Shown here piece by piece: positions 46,476 to 60,447 of a stretch of DNA of 64,000 bases. Under the pieces are notes generated by a model that did no database searches, had not been told where the DNA came from, and was given only the letters and a program-made list of their open reading frames with translations. Within the stretch, counting starts at the first letter, position 1; every line of letters begins with the position of its first letter. This DNA is from Acanthochlamys bracteata (taxonomy: Eukaryota; Streptophyta; Magnoliopsida; Pandanales; Velloziaceae): NCBI GenBank assembly GCA_019914995.1, contig CM034138.1, forward strand, positions 5,219,903 through 5,283,902. Direction: 5' to 3'. Both the position numbers and the translations under genes were made by a program.

Positions 46476-49400
46476 AACCAAGTAAGTGAATAGCTGCTTC
46501 ACTTATTAGGATTATTGTTCAAAAGTAGACCCTCCCACCAGCGCTCGGATGGTTCTTCTAACCTGAAATTAAAAAAAGATTAGATCCCCCTAAAGAGATG
46601 CTTAACAACACCATCCGTTTTTCTGATCATCCCGTCCAAGAAAAATAAAGAAGGAAGGATGCAACATAGAATAAATAGGAATCAAAATGTGTGTGACATA
46701 ATCAACGAGTTAAAGTGACAAAAGGATCACAATGAGCAATAATAATCAAAATAACAACACCTGAACTCCCGATTGTTCCATTTTGAGATTTCCAGGTAGC
46801 CAAAGGCAGAATCAAACCAATATTTACAATATCCAGAGTTGAAATATACTATTCTGAATGGGAAGGAAATCTTATATGATAGAGACTTAACACTAGCGAA
46901 AACAAAAAAGGAACAGAAGGCAAGATCCTATAAGTAATGCTGCAGTAGAGTTATTTGTCAAGAATTATTTAGAGATCTTACATTACTCTAGTTTACTATG
47001 TTTTTGGTATAATTCATCCATCTAAAACGACAAACAATTTTGAAGGCAAAAACTTGTCACCCTCCCAAAAAACAGGTAGATAGCATCTTAGAGAAAAAAC
47101 AGTACTAAATAACAGAATGTTCTAACATTTCTAAATAATATAATATTCTTACAGCTATTATATTGGTTGTCTCAACTTTTGTGAACGTTCAAGAACAGTG
47201 TGACCTTGTAAGTTAGATAAGTCTTCCATAAGAATCTTTCAGAAAGAATGGTTTAGGAAATAACGATGTACTCATCAAATCTTTTTCCTAGAGTTACTGT
47301 CGCATTCACTCGAAACCATAAGCTCTCTCGACAGAAAGCAGCTGCAGCCATGAATATATTGTCTTAAAACCATGTCATACATAAACCAAAGTTAGTACTA
47401 AGCATTTCTGAAAACAAAACTGCATACATAATGTGCAGCAAAGGAGCCATCCAAAACTTCCTATAACAAACTACCAAAACAAAATGAAACAAAATACATA
47501 AGCAGGCAAGTTCTCGAACATTACACATAAAGATGAACCAAAATAACAGTACATGAACTCTAACTCCTAACATAAAGATGAATCAAAGTTACTTGTAACA
47601 AGCTTCCATCTTTAAATGGCTGAAAACAGAAAAGAAATTCCAAGATGCCTAGTTCAAAAGTCAGATCAGTAGGAGAGGCCAACTAATCAGTGCAAAACAA
47701 ACTTCAGCAACATAAGCATCAAGAAAACGACTACAGAAAACAAGCACCTTACTACCCCATATAGAAGGTTAGAAAGTTAAGAAGAAGCAGAATGATACAG
47801 GAAGCTCGCAACCAAACGATCAAGGCAAGGGGCAGCCTAACTCATTCCGGCATTTAAGGCAAATTAATCCTTCAACCAAAACTTTTTAGTTCTTTTAACT
47901 TGAAACGAATAGAAAGATACGAAACAATATGAAACCAAGAGATACAGGCAACACAATCAATTCACAAAAGCATGCCCTTAACCACCATGTGAATAACTGC
48001 TTCACTTATTACCATCATTTTCAAAATTTATACCACCAGAGCTTGCATGGTTCTTATAACCTGATATTAACCAAAAAATTAGATCTCCCTAATGAGCAGA
48101 TTAATCACACCAGCTGTCCTTTAGATCATCAAGTCCTAGAAACCTAAGAGGAGAAGGAAGCAAAAAAGGATACATAGGAAATCAAATGTGTACAAGATAA
48201 TTAACGACTTAAAGTGACACAAGCAAAACAAAAAGAGACCGAAAGGCAAGATATCATAAGCAATGATGCACTAGAATTACTTTTCAAGAGTTTCTTAGAG
48301 AAATTACATTAGTCTAGTTTTGACTTATTAAGCATGATTCATCATTTAAAATGACAAACAAAATTTAAGACAAAAACTCATCACCCTCCAACAAAACAGG
48401 TAGATAGCATCATAGAAAAAAAACAGTACTAAATAAAAAGAAACGTTCTAACATTCGTAAATAATAGAATGTTCTAGCAATTACTATTTGGTTGTCTCAG
48501 CATTGCTCGAGCATCCAAGAATAGTATGACCTTATAAGTTAGCTAAGTCTTCAACAAGAATTTTTCTCAAAGAATGACTTAGGGAATAACGATCTACTAA
48601 TCAACTTTTTTTTCTAGAGTGACACTCGCATTCAATCGAAATAGTAAGCTATCTCCAGAGAAAGCAGTTGCAGCTGCGCATTTTCGTCTTAAAAACATGT
48701 CCGATATGAAATCGAAATTAGTGCTAAGCATTTATGAATACAAAAAAGCAAAAATAACATCCAGCAAAGGAAACATGCAACATTTCCAACAAAAAACTAC
48801 CAGAAAAGGAATGAACCATAAGAGATAACCAGACAAGACATTCTTTGAACATTACAGACAACGATGATCAAAATAATAGTTCATAAACTCCTAATTCCTA
48901 CCTGTTACTTGTAACTAACTTTCATATTTACATGGTCTAAAACAGAAAACATATTGCAAGATACATAGTTCAATCGGTCAGACCAACAGGAGAAACAAAT
49001 TAATTAGTGCATAACAAACCTAAGCAACTTAAGCATCAAGAAAAAGATTCCAGAAAACAGGCATATTCTACTTGGGTACTTGGATGCCTGGTTTATTAAC
49101 ACAATGTCCCTCCAAAAGGCGATCCGCTACATTAATAACCTGAAACATAGTGGAAGACAGGGAAAAATCATTAAGCATACTAAGTAAGTAGGAAGTTGCA
49201 GCAAAGATTCAGAGGATCAGAAAATTAAGAACAAGCAGAAAATTAAAAAGAAGCAGAAAATTAACAATGTCCCTCCAAAAGGCAAGGAAATGCTAACTCA
49301 TTGCGACATTGAAGAAAAGGAGAACCCCCAACCAAAACTCTTAGCTTTTTTAACCTGAAAGGAAGAGAAACATTCGAAAAAGTTCGCAATCAAGACATAC

Positions 49401-52400
49401 ATTCAGCACAAAGAATTCAGAGAAGCACCTAACATAACCAAGCAAGCGAATAACTGCTTCACTTATTACAATCAATGTTCGAAAGTAGACCTTGTCACCT
49501 GCGCTTGCGTGGTTCTTGCAACACGAAATTAAAGAAAAGATTAGACCTTCCTAATGAGAAGCTTAATCAAGCCAGCTGTTCGTTGGATGATCTGTCCTAG
49601 ATACCTAAAAGAGCAAGGATGCAATAGGGAACAAATAGCAAACCTGAATGCATATGAGATAATTAGCAACTTAAAGTGACAAAAGGATCACAATGAGTAC
49701 CAATAATCAAAATAACCATACCTGAACTCTCAAATGTTTAAATTTTGAGATTTAAAGGTAGAAAAAGGCAGAATATCGAACCCAACATTGCAAATTCTGA
49801 GTTGAAGTATAGTATTATGAATGGGAAGGAAATCTTATATGACAGAGAATTAACACAAGCAAAAACAAAAAAGGAACACAAGGCATGATATCATTTAAGC
49901 CGTAGAGTTGTTTGTCAAGAATTACGTAGAGAATTTACATTACTAGACTTTATGACGTTTTAGGTATAATTCGTCAATTTAAAAGGACAAGCAAATTTGA
50001 AGGCAAAAGCTCATCACTCTGCCACAAACTGTTAGCATCTTAAAAAATTAGTACTAAATAACAGAATGATCTAACATTCATAAATAACAGAATGTTCCAC
50101 CAGCTATTATATCGGTTTTTTCAACTTTTGCAAAAGTCCACTAAAAGTGTCACTTTTGGAGATTAGCTAAGTCTTCCATATAAAATTTTCGGAAAGAATT
50201 GTTTAGAGAATACCTATGTACTCATCAAATATTTTTCCTAGAGTTACTCTCGTATTCACTCGAAACAATAAGCTATCTCGACAGGAAGCAGCTGCGCACT
50301 TTAGTCTCAAAAGCATGTCAGATACGAAATCGGAGTTCGTAGTAGGCATTTAAGAATACAAAACAGCATAAATAACCTACAGCAAAGGAAACATGCAACA
50401 TTTCCAACAACAAACTACCAAAAAGGAAACGAAACATAAGAGCATAACCTGATCTTGGAACATTAAGGGCAAAGATGAATCAAAATAATTGTTCATGAAC
50501 TCCTAACTCCTACCTGTTACTTGTAACAAACTTCAATATTTACATGGCTTAAAATAGAAAACATATTGCAAGCAACATAGTTCAATCGGTCAGATCAGCA
50601 GGAGAAACTAATTAATCAATGCAAAATAAACATAAGCAACTTAAACATCAAGAAAAAGATTCCAAAAATAGGCATCTTACTACTCTGGTACTTGGATTCC
50701 TGGTTTATTAGCACAATATCCCTGCAACAGGTGATCCGCTACATTAATAACTCGAAACAAAGTGGAAGTTAGGAAAAAATCATTAGGCAAAAATACTAAG
50801 TAAGTAGGAAGTTGAGCAAAAATTCAGAGGAGCAGAAAACATAACTATTAAGTTGAATGGCAGCTTAACACAATTCGAGCATTGAAGACAACTTTGCCTT
50901 CCAACAGAAGTCTAAGCTTTTTTAGAGCTGAAACAAAGCAGGCAAAATAAAAACAATCAAACCCAAATAAACCTAGAAAATTAAGAAGAAGCAGAATGGT
51001 ACAGAGGAGCACGCAACTAAACTGTCAAGGCAAGAGGCTGCTAACTCATTACCTGCATTGGACAGAAGTTTAACCCCTAACCAAAACTCCTAGCGTTTTT
51101 AACCTGAAAGGAAGAGAAACATTTGAAAAAGTTCACAATCAAGACATACATTCAGCACAAAAAATTCAGAGAAGCACAAAACTTAACCACGCAAGCAAAT
51201 AACTGCTTCACTTATTACAATCAATGTTCGAAAGTATACCTTGTCACCATCATTGGCAAGGTTCTTGCAACACGAAATTAGATAAAAGATTAGACCTCTC
51301 TAATGAGAAGCTTAATCAAGCCAGCTGTTCGTTGGATGATCTGTCCTAGATACCTAAAAGAGCAAGGATGCAATAGGGAACAAATGACAAACCAGAATGT
51401 GTATGAGATAATTAGCAACTTAAAGGGACAAAAGGATCACAATAAGCACCAACAATCAAAATAATAATACCTGAACGCTCGATTGTTTAAATTTTGAGAT
51501 TTAAAGGTAGAAAATGGCAGAATACCGAACCCAACATTGCAAATTCTGAGTTGAAGTATAGTATAATGAATGAGAAGGAAATCTTATATGATAGAGAATT
51601 AACACAAGCAAAAACAAAAAGGGAACAGAAGGCAAGATATCGTATAAGCCGTAGAGTTGTTTGTCAAGAATTACGTAGAGAATTTACATTAATGGATTAT
51701 AACGTTTTAGTATAATTCGTCAATTTAAAACGAAAACAAAATTTCAAGGCAAAACGTCATCACCTTGCCACAAAACTGTTAGATAGCATTTCAAAAAAAA
51801 TAGTAGTAAATAAAAGAATGATCAAACATTCGTAAATAGTAAAATGTCCCACCAGCTATTATATCGGTTGTTTAAACTTTTGCAAAAGTCCAATAAAAGT
51901 GTGACTTTGTAGATTAACTAAGTCTTCCATATAAAATTTTCAGAAAGAATGGCTTGGGAATAACGATGTACTCATCAAATCCATTTCCTAGTGTCATTCT
52001 CGTATTCGTTCTAAACAATAAGCTATCTCGACAGAAAGCAGCTCCAACTGCGCACTTTAGCCTTAAAAGCATGTCAGATACGAAATCGGAGTTCGTAGTA
52101 AGCACTTATGAATACAAAACAGCAAAAACAAAGTACAGCAAAGGAAACATGCAACATTTCCCAACAAAAAACTACCAAAAAGGAAACGAAACATAAGACA
52201 TAACCAGACAAGACATTCTTGGAACATTACGGACGAAGATGACAAAATAATAGTTCATGTACTGCTAACTCCTACCTGTTACATCAAACAAACTTCCATC
52301 TCTACATGGTATAAAACAGAAAACATAGTTCAATCGGTGAGATCAGCAGGAGAAACTAATTAATCAGCGCAAAACAATTGTAAGCAACTTAAGCATCAAG

Positions 52401-52950
52401 AAAAAGATTCCAAAAGATAGGCATCTTACTACTTGGGTACTTGGATGCCTGGTTTATTAACACAATGTCCCTCCAACAGGAGATCCGCTACATTAATAAC
52501 ATGAAACAAAGTGGAAGTTAAGGAAAAATCATTAGGCAAACATACTAAGTAAGTAGGAAGTTGCAGTAAAGATTCAGAGGAGCAGAAAACATAACTATTA
52601 AGTTGAGTGCCAGCTTAATAGATCGCGAGCATTCATTGAAAACTTGGCCTTACAACCAGTTAAGTCTAACCATTTTTAGAGCTGAAACAAGTAGGCAAAA
52701 TAAAAGCAATCAAACCCGAGCAAACTTAGAAAATTAAGAAGAAGCAGAATGATAGAGAGGATCACGCAACTAAACTATCAAGGCAAAGGGCTGCTAACTA
52801 ATTACCTGCATTGAAGAGAAATTCAACCTCCAACAAAAACTCTTAGCTTTTTTAACCTGAAAAAGAAGAGAAACAGATGAAAAAGTTCGCAATGAAGACA
52901 TATATTCAGCACAAAGAATTCAGAGAAGCACCTAACTTAACCAAGTAAGC

Positions 52951-53498
52951 AAATAACTGCTTCACTTATTACAATCAATGTTCGAAAGTAGACCTTCTCA
53001 CCAGCCCTCGCATGGTTCCTGCAACACGATATTATGGAAAAGATTAGCCCCTCAAATGAGAAACTTAATCAAGCCAGCTGTTCGTTTGATGATCTGTCCT
53101 AGATACATAAAAGAGCAAGGATGCAATAGGAAACAAATAGCAAACCATAATGCGTATGAAATAATTAGCAAAATAAAGTGACAAAAGGATCACAATAAGC
53201 ATCAATAATCAAATAACAAAGCCAAAATAACTGCTTCACTTATTACAATCAATGTTCGAAAGTAGACCTTCTCACCAGCCCTCGCGTGGTTCCTGCAATA
53301 TGATATTATGGAAAAGATTAGACCCCCCAAATGAGAAGCTTAATCAAGCTAACTGTTCGTTCGATGATCTGTCCTAGATACATAAAAGAGTAAGGATGCA
53401 ATAGGAAACAAATAGCAAACCATAATGTGTATGAGATAATTAGCAAAATAAAGTGACAAAAGGATCACAATAAGCAACAATAATCAAATAACAAAGCC
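52951..53498. repeat. Recent 274-bp tandem duplication inside the B array
   Basis: 52951-53224 is repeated at 53225-53498 with only a handful of differences, much closer than B units are to each other. Each copy spans the AAATAACTGCTTCACTTATT core with its mini-exon and the TGTATGAGATAATTAGC/TGCGTATGAAATAATTAGC segment. It is one of the youngest local events in the array. Confidence 0.85.
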
Positions 53499-56400
53499 AG
53501 AACTACTGATCGTTTAAATTTTGAGATTTAAAGGTTGAAAATGGCAGAATATTGAACCCAACAGGGCATAATATTCGCTCTAAACAATAAGCTATCTCGA
53601 CAGAAAGCAACTCCAGCTGCGCACTTTAGCCTTAAAAGCATGTCAGATACGAAATCAGAGTTCGTAGTAAGCACTTATGAATACAAAACAGCAAAAACAA
53701 CGTACAGCAAAGGAAACATGCAAAATTTCCCAACAAAAAACTATCAAAAATGAAATGAAACATAAAACATAACCAGACAAGACATTCTTGGAAAGTTATG
53801 GACAAACATGAGAAAATAATAGTTCATGAACTGCTAACTCCTACCTGTTACTTATAACAAACTTCCATCTCTACATGGCATAAAACAGAAAACATAGTTC
53901 AATAGGTCAGATCAGCAAGAGAAACTAATTAATCAGTGAAAAACAAATTTGCGCAACTTAAGCATCAAGAAAAAGATTCCAGAAAATAGGCATCTTACTA
54001 CTTGGTACTTGGATGCCTGGTTTATTAGCACCTTGTCCCTCCAACAGCCATCCGCTACATTAATAACTTGAAACAAAGTGGATGTTAGGGAAAAATCATT
54101 AGGCAAACATACTAAATAGGAAGTTGCAGCAAAGATTCAGAGGAGCAGAAAACATAACTATTAAGTTGAGTGGCAGCTTAATAAATCGCGAGCATTGATT
54201 GACAACTTAGCCTTCCAACCAGAAGTCCAAACCTGCTTAGAGCTGAAACAAGCGGGCAAAACAAAAACAATCAGACCCAAGTAAACTTAGGAAATTAAGA
54301 AGCAGCAGAATGATAGAGAGGATCACGCAACTAAACTATCAAGGCAAAGGGCTACTAACTAATTGCCTGCATTGAAGAGAAGTTCAACTTCCAACCAAAA
54401 CTCTTAGCTTCTTTAACCTGCAAAAGAGAAACAGATGAAAAAGTTCGCAATCAAGACATACATTCAGCACAAAGAATTCAGAGAAGCACCTAGCTTAACC
54501 AAGCAAGCAAATAACTGCTTCACTTATTACAATCAATGTTCGAAAGTAGACCTTCTCACTAGCCCTCGAGTGGTTCCTGCAACACGATATTAGAGAAAAG
54601 ATTAGGCCTCCCTAATGAGAAGCTTAATCAAACCAGCTGTTCTTTGGATGATCTGTCCTAGATACCTAAAAGAGCAAGGATGCAATAGGGAAGAAATAGC
54701 ATACCTGAATGTGTATGAGATAATTAGCAACTTAAGGTGACAATAGGATCACAATGAGCACCAATAATCAAAATAACAAAGTCTGAACTCCCGATTGTTT
54801 AAATTTTGAGATTTAAAGGTAGAAAATGGCAGAATATCGAACCCAATATTCCAAATTCTGAGTTGAAGTATAGTATTACGAATGGGAAGGAAATCTTATA
54901 AGTTAGAGAACACAAGGCAAGATATCAGATAAGTTGTAGAGTTGTTTGTCAAGAATTACGTAGAGAATTTACATTACTAGACTTTATGACCTTTTAGGTA
55001 TAATTCGTCAATTTAAAACGACAACCAAATTTGAAGGCAAAAGCTCATCACCCTACCACAAACTGTTAGGTAGCATCTTTAAAAGAATAGTATTACATAA
55101 CAGAATGATCTAACATTCGTAAATAGTAGACATTCTTATAACATTACGGACCTAGTTGACAAAATAATAGTTCATCAACTGCTAACTCCTACCTGTTACT
55201 TCTAACAAGCTCCCATCTGTACATGGCATAAAACAGAAACATATTCCAAAATACATAGTTCAATCGGTCAGGTCAGCAGGAGAAACTAATTAATCAGTGA
55301 GAAACAAACTTAAGCAATTTAAGCATCAAGAAAAAGATTCCAGAGAATAGGCATCTTACTACTTGGTACTTGGATGCCTGGTTTATTAACACAACGTCCC
55401 TCCAATAGGCCACTCGCTACATTAATAACCTGAAACAAAGTGAAAGTTAGGGAAAAATCATTAGGCAAACATACTAGTTGGAAGTTGCATCAAAGATTCA
55501 GAGGAGCAGAAAACTTAACTACTAAGATGAGTGGGAGCTTAATAGATCGCGAGTGTTGAAGACAACTTGGCCTTACAACCAGAAGTCTAAACTTTTTTAG
55601 AGCTGAAACAAAGCAAGCAAATTAAAAACAATCAAACCCGAGTAAACTTAAAAATTTGAGAAAAAGCAGAATGATAGAGAGGAGCACGTAACTAAACTAT
55701 CAAGACAAGGGGCTGCTAACTCATTGCCTGCATTGAAGAGAAGGTGAACCCCCAACCAAAACTCATAGTCTTTTTAACCTGAAAAGGAAGAGAAACAGAT
55801 GAAAAAGTTCCCAATCTAGACATACATTCAGCACAAAGAATTCAGAGAAAAACCTAACTTAAGCAAGCGAGCAAATAACTGCTTCACTTATTACAATCAA
55901 TGTTCGAAAGTTGACCTTCTCAACAGCGCTCGCATTGTTCTTGCAACACAAAATTAGGGAAAAGATTAGACCTCCCTAATGAGAAGCTTAATCAAACCAG
56001 CTGTTCATTGGATGATCTGTCCTCGATACCTAAAAGAGCAAGGATGTAAAATGGAACAAATAGCAAACCAGAATGTTAATGAGATAATTAGCAGCTTAAA
56101 GTGACAAAAGGATCACAATGAGCACCAATAATCGAAATAACAATAACTGAACTCCCGATTGTTTAAATTTTGAGATTTAAAGGTAGAAAATGGCAGAATA
56201 TCGAACCCAACATTGAAAATTCTAAGTTGAAGTAGAGTATTACGATGGGAAGGAAATCTTATATGATAGAGACTTAACACAAGCACAAACAAAAAGGAAA
56301 CACGAGGCAAGATATCATATAAGCCGTAGGGTTCTTTTTCAAGAATTAGGGAGAGAATTTACATTACTAGACTATATGACCTTTTAGGTATAATTCGTCA

Positions 56401-58871
56401 ATTTAAAATGACAAACAAATATGAAGGCAAAAAGCTCATCACCCTGCCACAAAGCTTTTAGATATCATCTTAAAAAAAATAGTACTAAATAACAGAATGC
56501 TCTAACATTCGTAAATAGTAGATTTCCACCAGCTATTATATAAGTTATTTCAACTTTTGTAAAAGTGCAATAAAAATGTGACTTTGTAGATTAACTAAAT
56601 CTTCCATATAAAACTTTCATAAAGAATGGTTTAGGGAATAAGGAGGTACTCATCAAATCTTTTTCCTAGAGTTACTCTCGTATTCGCTAGAAACAATAAG
56701 CTATCTTGACAGAAAGCAGGTGCAGCTGTGCACTTTAGTCTTAAAAGCATGTCAGATATGAAATCGGAGTTCGTAGTAAGTATTTATGAATACAACACAG
56801 CATAAATAACATGCGGCAAAGGAAACATGCAACATTTTCAACATCAAACTACCAAAAAAGAAACGAAACATAAGAGCATAAGAAGACAAGAGATTCTTGG
56901 AACATTACGGACAAAGATGAATCAAAATAATAGTTCGTGAACTCCTAACTCCTACCTTGTACTTGTAACAAAGTTCCAAATTCATATGGCTTAAAACAAA
57001 AAACATATTGCAAGATGCATAGTTCAATCTGTTAGATCAGCAGGAGAAACTAATTAACAAGTGCAAAACAAACTTAAGCAACTTAAGAATCAAGAAAAAG
57101 ATTCCAGAAAATAGGCATCGTACTACATGGTACTTGGATACCTGGTTTATTAACGCAATGTCCCTCCAACAGGCGATCCGTTACATTAATAACCTGAAAC
57201 AAAGTGGAAGTTAGGGAAAAATCATTAGGCAAACATACTAAGTAAGTTGGAAGTTGCAGCAAAGATTCAGAGGAGCAGAAAACGTAACTATTGAGTTCAG
57301 TGGCAGCTTAATAGATCGCGAGCATTGAATGGCCTTCTAACCACAAGTCTAATCTTTTTTAGAGCTAAAACAAAGCCAACACAACAAAGACAATCAAACG
57401 CAAGAAAACTTAAAAAGTTAAGAAAAAGCAGAATGATAGAGAGGAGTACGCAACTAAACTATCAAGGCAAGGGGCTGTGTAACTCATTGCCTGCATTGAA
57501 GAAAAGGTAAACCTCCAACAAGAACTCTTTCGTTCTACTAACCTGAAAGGAAGAGAAAGAAATGAAAAAGTATGCAATCAACACATACATGCAGCACAAA
57601 GAATTCAGCGAAGAACCCAACTTAACTAAGCAAGCGAATAACTTCTTCACTTATTACCCAACTTAACCCATCTGTTCTTTCGGTGATCCTGCCCTAGAAA
57701 CCTGAAAGAGCAAGAATACAAAAGAGAATAAATAGCAAATCAAAATGTGTATGAGATAACTAACGACTTAAGTGACAAAAGGATCAAAATGAGCACCAAT
57801 TATCAAAATAAAATACCCAAACTTTCGATTGTTTCCATTTTGACATTTACAGGTAGAAAAAGGCAGGACATCGAACCAAATATTGCAAACTTCTGAGTTG
57901 AACAATACTATTCTAAATGGGAAGGAAATCTTATGTGATAGAGACTTAACACAAGCAAAAACAAAAAAGGGGCACAAGGCAAGATGTCATATAAGCCGTA
58001 GAGTTATTTGTCAAGAATTACTTATGGAATTTCCATCACTCGAGTTTATGACCTTTTAGGTATAATTCATAAGTTTAAAACGAAAAACAAATTTTAAGGC
58101 AAAAAACTCATCAAATCTTTTTCCGAGAGTTGCTCTAGTATTCCCTCGAAACAATAAGCTATCTCGAGAGAAAGCAGCTGTAGATACGCATTTTCATCTT
58201 CAAAGCATGTTAGATATGAAGTCGAAGTTAGTATTAAGCATTTCTGAATACAAAGCTGCATAAATAACATGCAGCAAAGGAAGCATACGAAATTTCCTAC
58301 AACAAACTACCAAAAAACAAATGAAACATAATAGCAGAAGCATACAAGACATTCTTAGAACATTACAGACAAACATGAATCAAAATAATAGTTCATGAAC
58401 TCCTACCTGTTACTTGGAACATACTTCCATCTTTAAATGGCTTGAAACAGAAAACTAATTGCAAGATACATAGTTCTACAGTCAGATCACCAGGAGAAGC
58501 TAATTAATCAGTGCAAAACAAACTTAAGCAAGTTAAGCATCGAGAAAAAGATTCCAAAAATAGGCACCATACTACTCCAGTACTTAGATGGCTGGTTTAT
58601 TAACACAATGACACTCCAACTGGCATTTTGCTCATTTAAAACCTAAAACAAAGTAGGAGATAGGGGATGAATCATTAAGTAAGAATAAGAAAGTTAGGAA
58701 GTTGCAGGTTAGATTCAAATGAGCAGAAACCTTAACTATTAAGTTGAGTGACAGCATAACAGATCGCGAGAATTGAAGACAAGTTCGCTTTCCAACCAGT
58801 AGACTAAACTTTCTTAGAGCTGAAACAAAGCAGGCACAAGAAAAATAATCAAACGCAAGCAAACTTAGAAA

Positions 58872-58890
58872 GTTAAGAAGAAGAAGAAGA
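58872..58890. repeat. (GAA)n microsatellite
   Basis: Five to six GAA/AAG triplets expanded in the monomer position that elsewhere reads AAGAAGAAGCAGAATG. This shows slippage within the monomer. Confidence 0.8.
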
Positions 58891-60447
58891 AGCCGAATGA
58901 TACAGAGGAGCACGCAGATAAACTATCACGACACGGGGCTTCATAACACATTGCCGGCATTGAAGAGAAGTTGACCCTCCAACCAAAACTCTTTAGTTTT
59001 CTTAAGCTTAAATGAAGAGAAATATACGAAACATTATGCAATCAAGACATACATACAGCACAAAGAATTCAGAGAAGCACGTAATTTAACCAAGCAAGCG
59101 AATAATGCATGTTAGACAAGAAACCGAAGTTAGCTTTATCAATACAAAACAGCATAGATAACATGCAGCAAAAGAAGCATCCAAAATTTACTACAACAAA
59201 CTACAAAACATCCTTGGAACATTTCATGAATTTCTAACTCCGACCAGCTATGTGAAACTAGCGTCCATCTTTAAATGGCTGAAAACAGAAGACAAATTGT
59301 AAGATCCCTAGTTCAACAATCAGATCAGCAGGAGAAGCTAATTAATGAGTGCAAGACAAGTTTCAGCAATTTAAGCATCAGCAAAAAGATTCCAAAAAAC
59401 AGGCACCTTAACTAGCCCGGTATTTAGATGGCTGATTTATTATCACATTGACCCTCCAACTGACAGTCTGCTGCTTTAGTAACCTAAAACAAGTGGGAGA
59501 TAGGAGAAAAGGTTACAGCAAGCAAACTAAGAAAGTAGCAAGTTACAGCAAAGATTCAGATGAGCAGGAAACTTAACTATCAAGGAGAGTGGCGGCTTAA
59601 TAAATCACGAACATTGGAGACAAGTTGGCCCTCCAATCAGAAGTCTAATCTTTCTTAGAGCTGAAACAAAGCATGTACAAGAAAAAGAATCACACGCAAG
59701 CAAACTCAGAAAGTTAAGTAGAAGCAGAATGATACAGACGAGCTCGCAAGGGGCAGAGTAACTCATTACCGGCATTGAAGGCAAATTGACCCTCCAACCA
59801 AAACTCTTCAGTTATTTTAACCTGAAACGAATAAAAGATATGAAACAGTATGCAAGCAAGACATACAGGCAGCCACAATGAATTCAGAAAAGCACATACC
59901 TTAACCAACCAAGCGAATAACTGCTTCACTTATTACCATTATTGTTCAAAATTAGACCTCATCACCAACGCTTGCATGATTCTTATAACCTGAAATTAGG
60001 CAAAACAAAACAAAAGATTAGATCCCCCTACTGAGAAGCTTAATCACACTAGCTGTTCTTCAGACCATCCAGTCCTAGAAACCTAGAAGAGGAAGGATGC
60101 AAAAGAGGATAAATAGGAAATCAAAATGTGTATTAGATAATTCACGACTTAAAGTGACAAAAGCGACAACAAAAAGAGAACATAAAGCAAGATATCATAT
60201 AAGTAATGTTGCACCTAAGATTTATTTATCAAGAATTTCTTAGAGTTATTATATTACTCTAGTTTATCACTTTTAGGCATGATGCATCAATTTAAACCGA
60301 CCAACAAATTTTAAGACAAAAACTCATCACCTTCCCACAAAACAGCTGAAGGCATCCTAAGAAAAAAGCAGTGCTAAATAACAGAGTGTTCTAACATGCC
60401 TAAGTAATAGAATGTTCTAACAGTTATTATATTGGTTGTCTCAACTA

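Larger units (their letters stand above)
46485..60447 (-). repeat. B array (~1.3-1.8-kb higher-order units)
   Basis: About nine to ten tandem B units. The landmark AATAACTGCTTCACTTATTA recurs at 46490, 47992, 49449, 51199, 52952, 53226, 54511, 55873, 57637 and 59925. A full unit (~1.75 kb, e.g. 49449-51199) has four mini-exon monomers about 250-330 bp apart plus a ~0.9-kb spacer (AAGCTATCTCGACAGAAAGCAGCTGC, GTTCATGAACTCCTAACTCCTACC). On the minus strand the four cores read VINVADRLLEGHCVNKPGIQ, ALKKLRLLVGRPSCLQC, VKKAKSFGWG..FLQC and VRTMRALVGRSTFEH. Each follows a TTTCAG-type acceptor in most copies. Between cores lies AAGTTAAGAAGAAGCAGAATGATA..GAGGAGCA..AACTTAAC, plainly the same monomer as in the A array. 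Several units carry internal deletions (near 53565, 55130, 58105 and 59105). No long ORF. Confidence 0.88.

Noticed and set aside
25000-60447. A CRISPR-like array or prokaryotic repeat locus
   Set aside because: Monomers are ~300 bp, diverged, and lack short identical repeats with unique spacers. The DNA is plainly plant nuclear.
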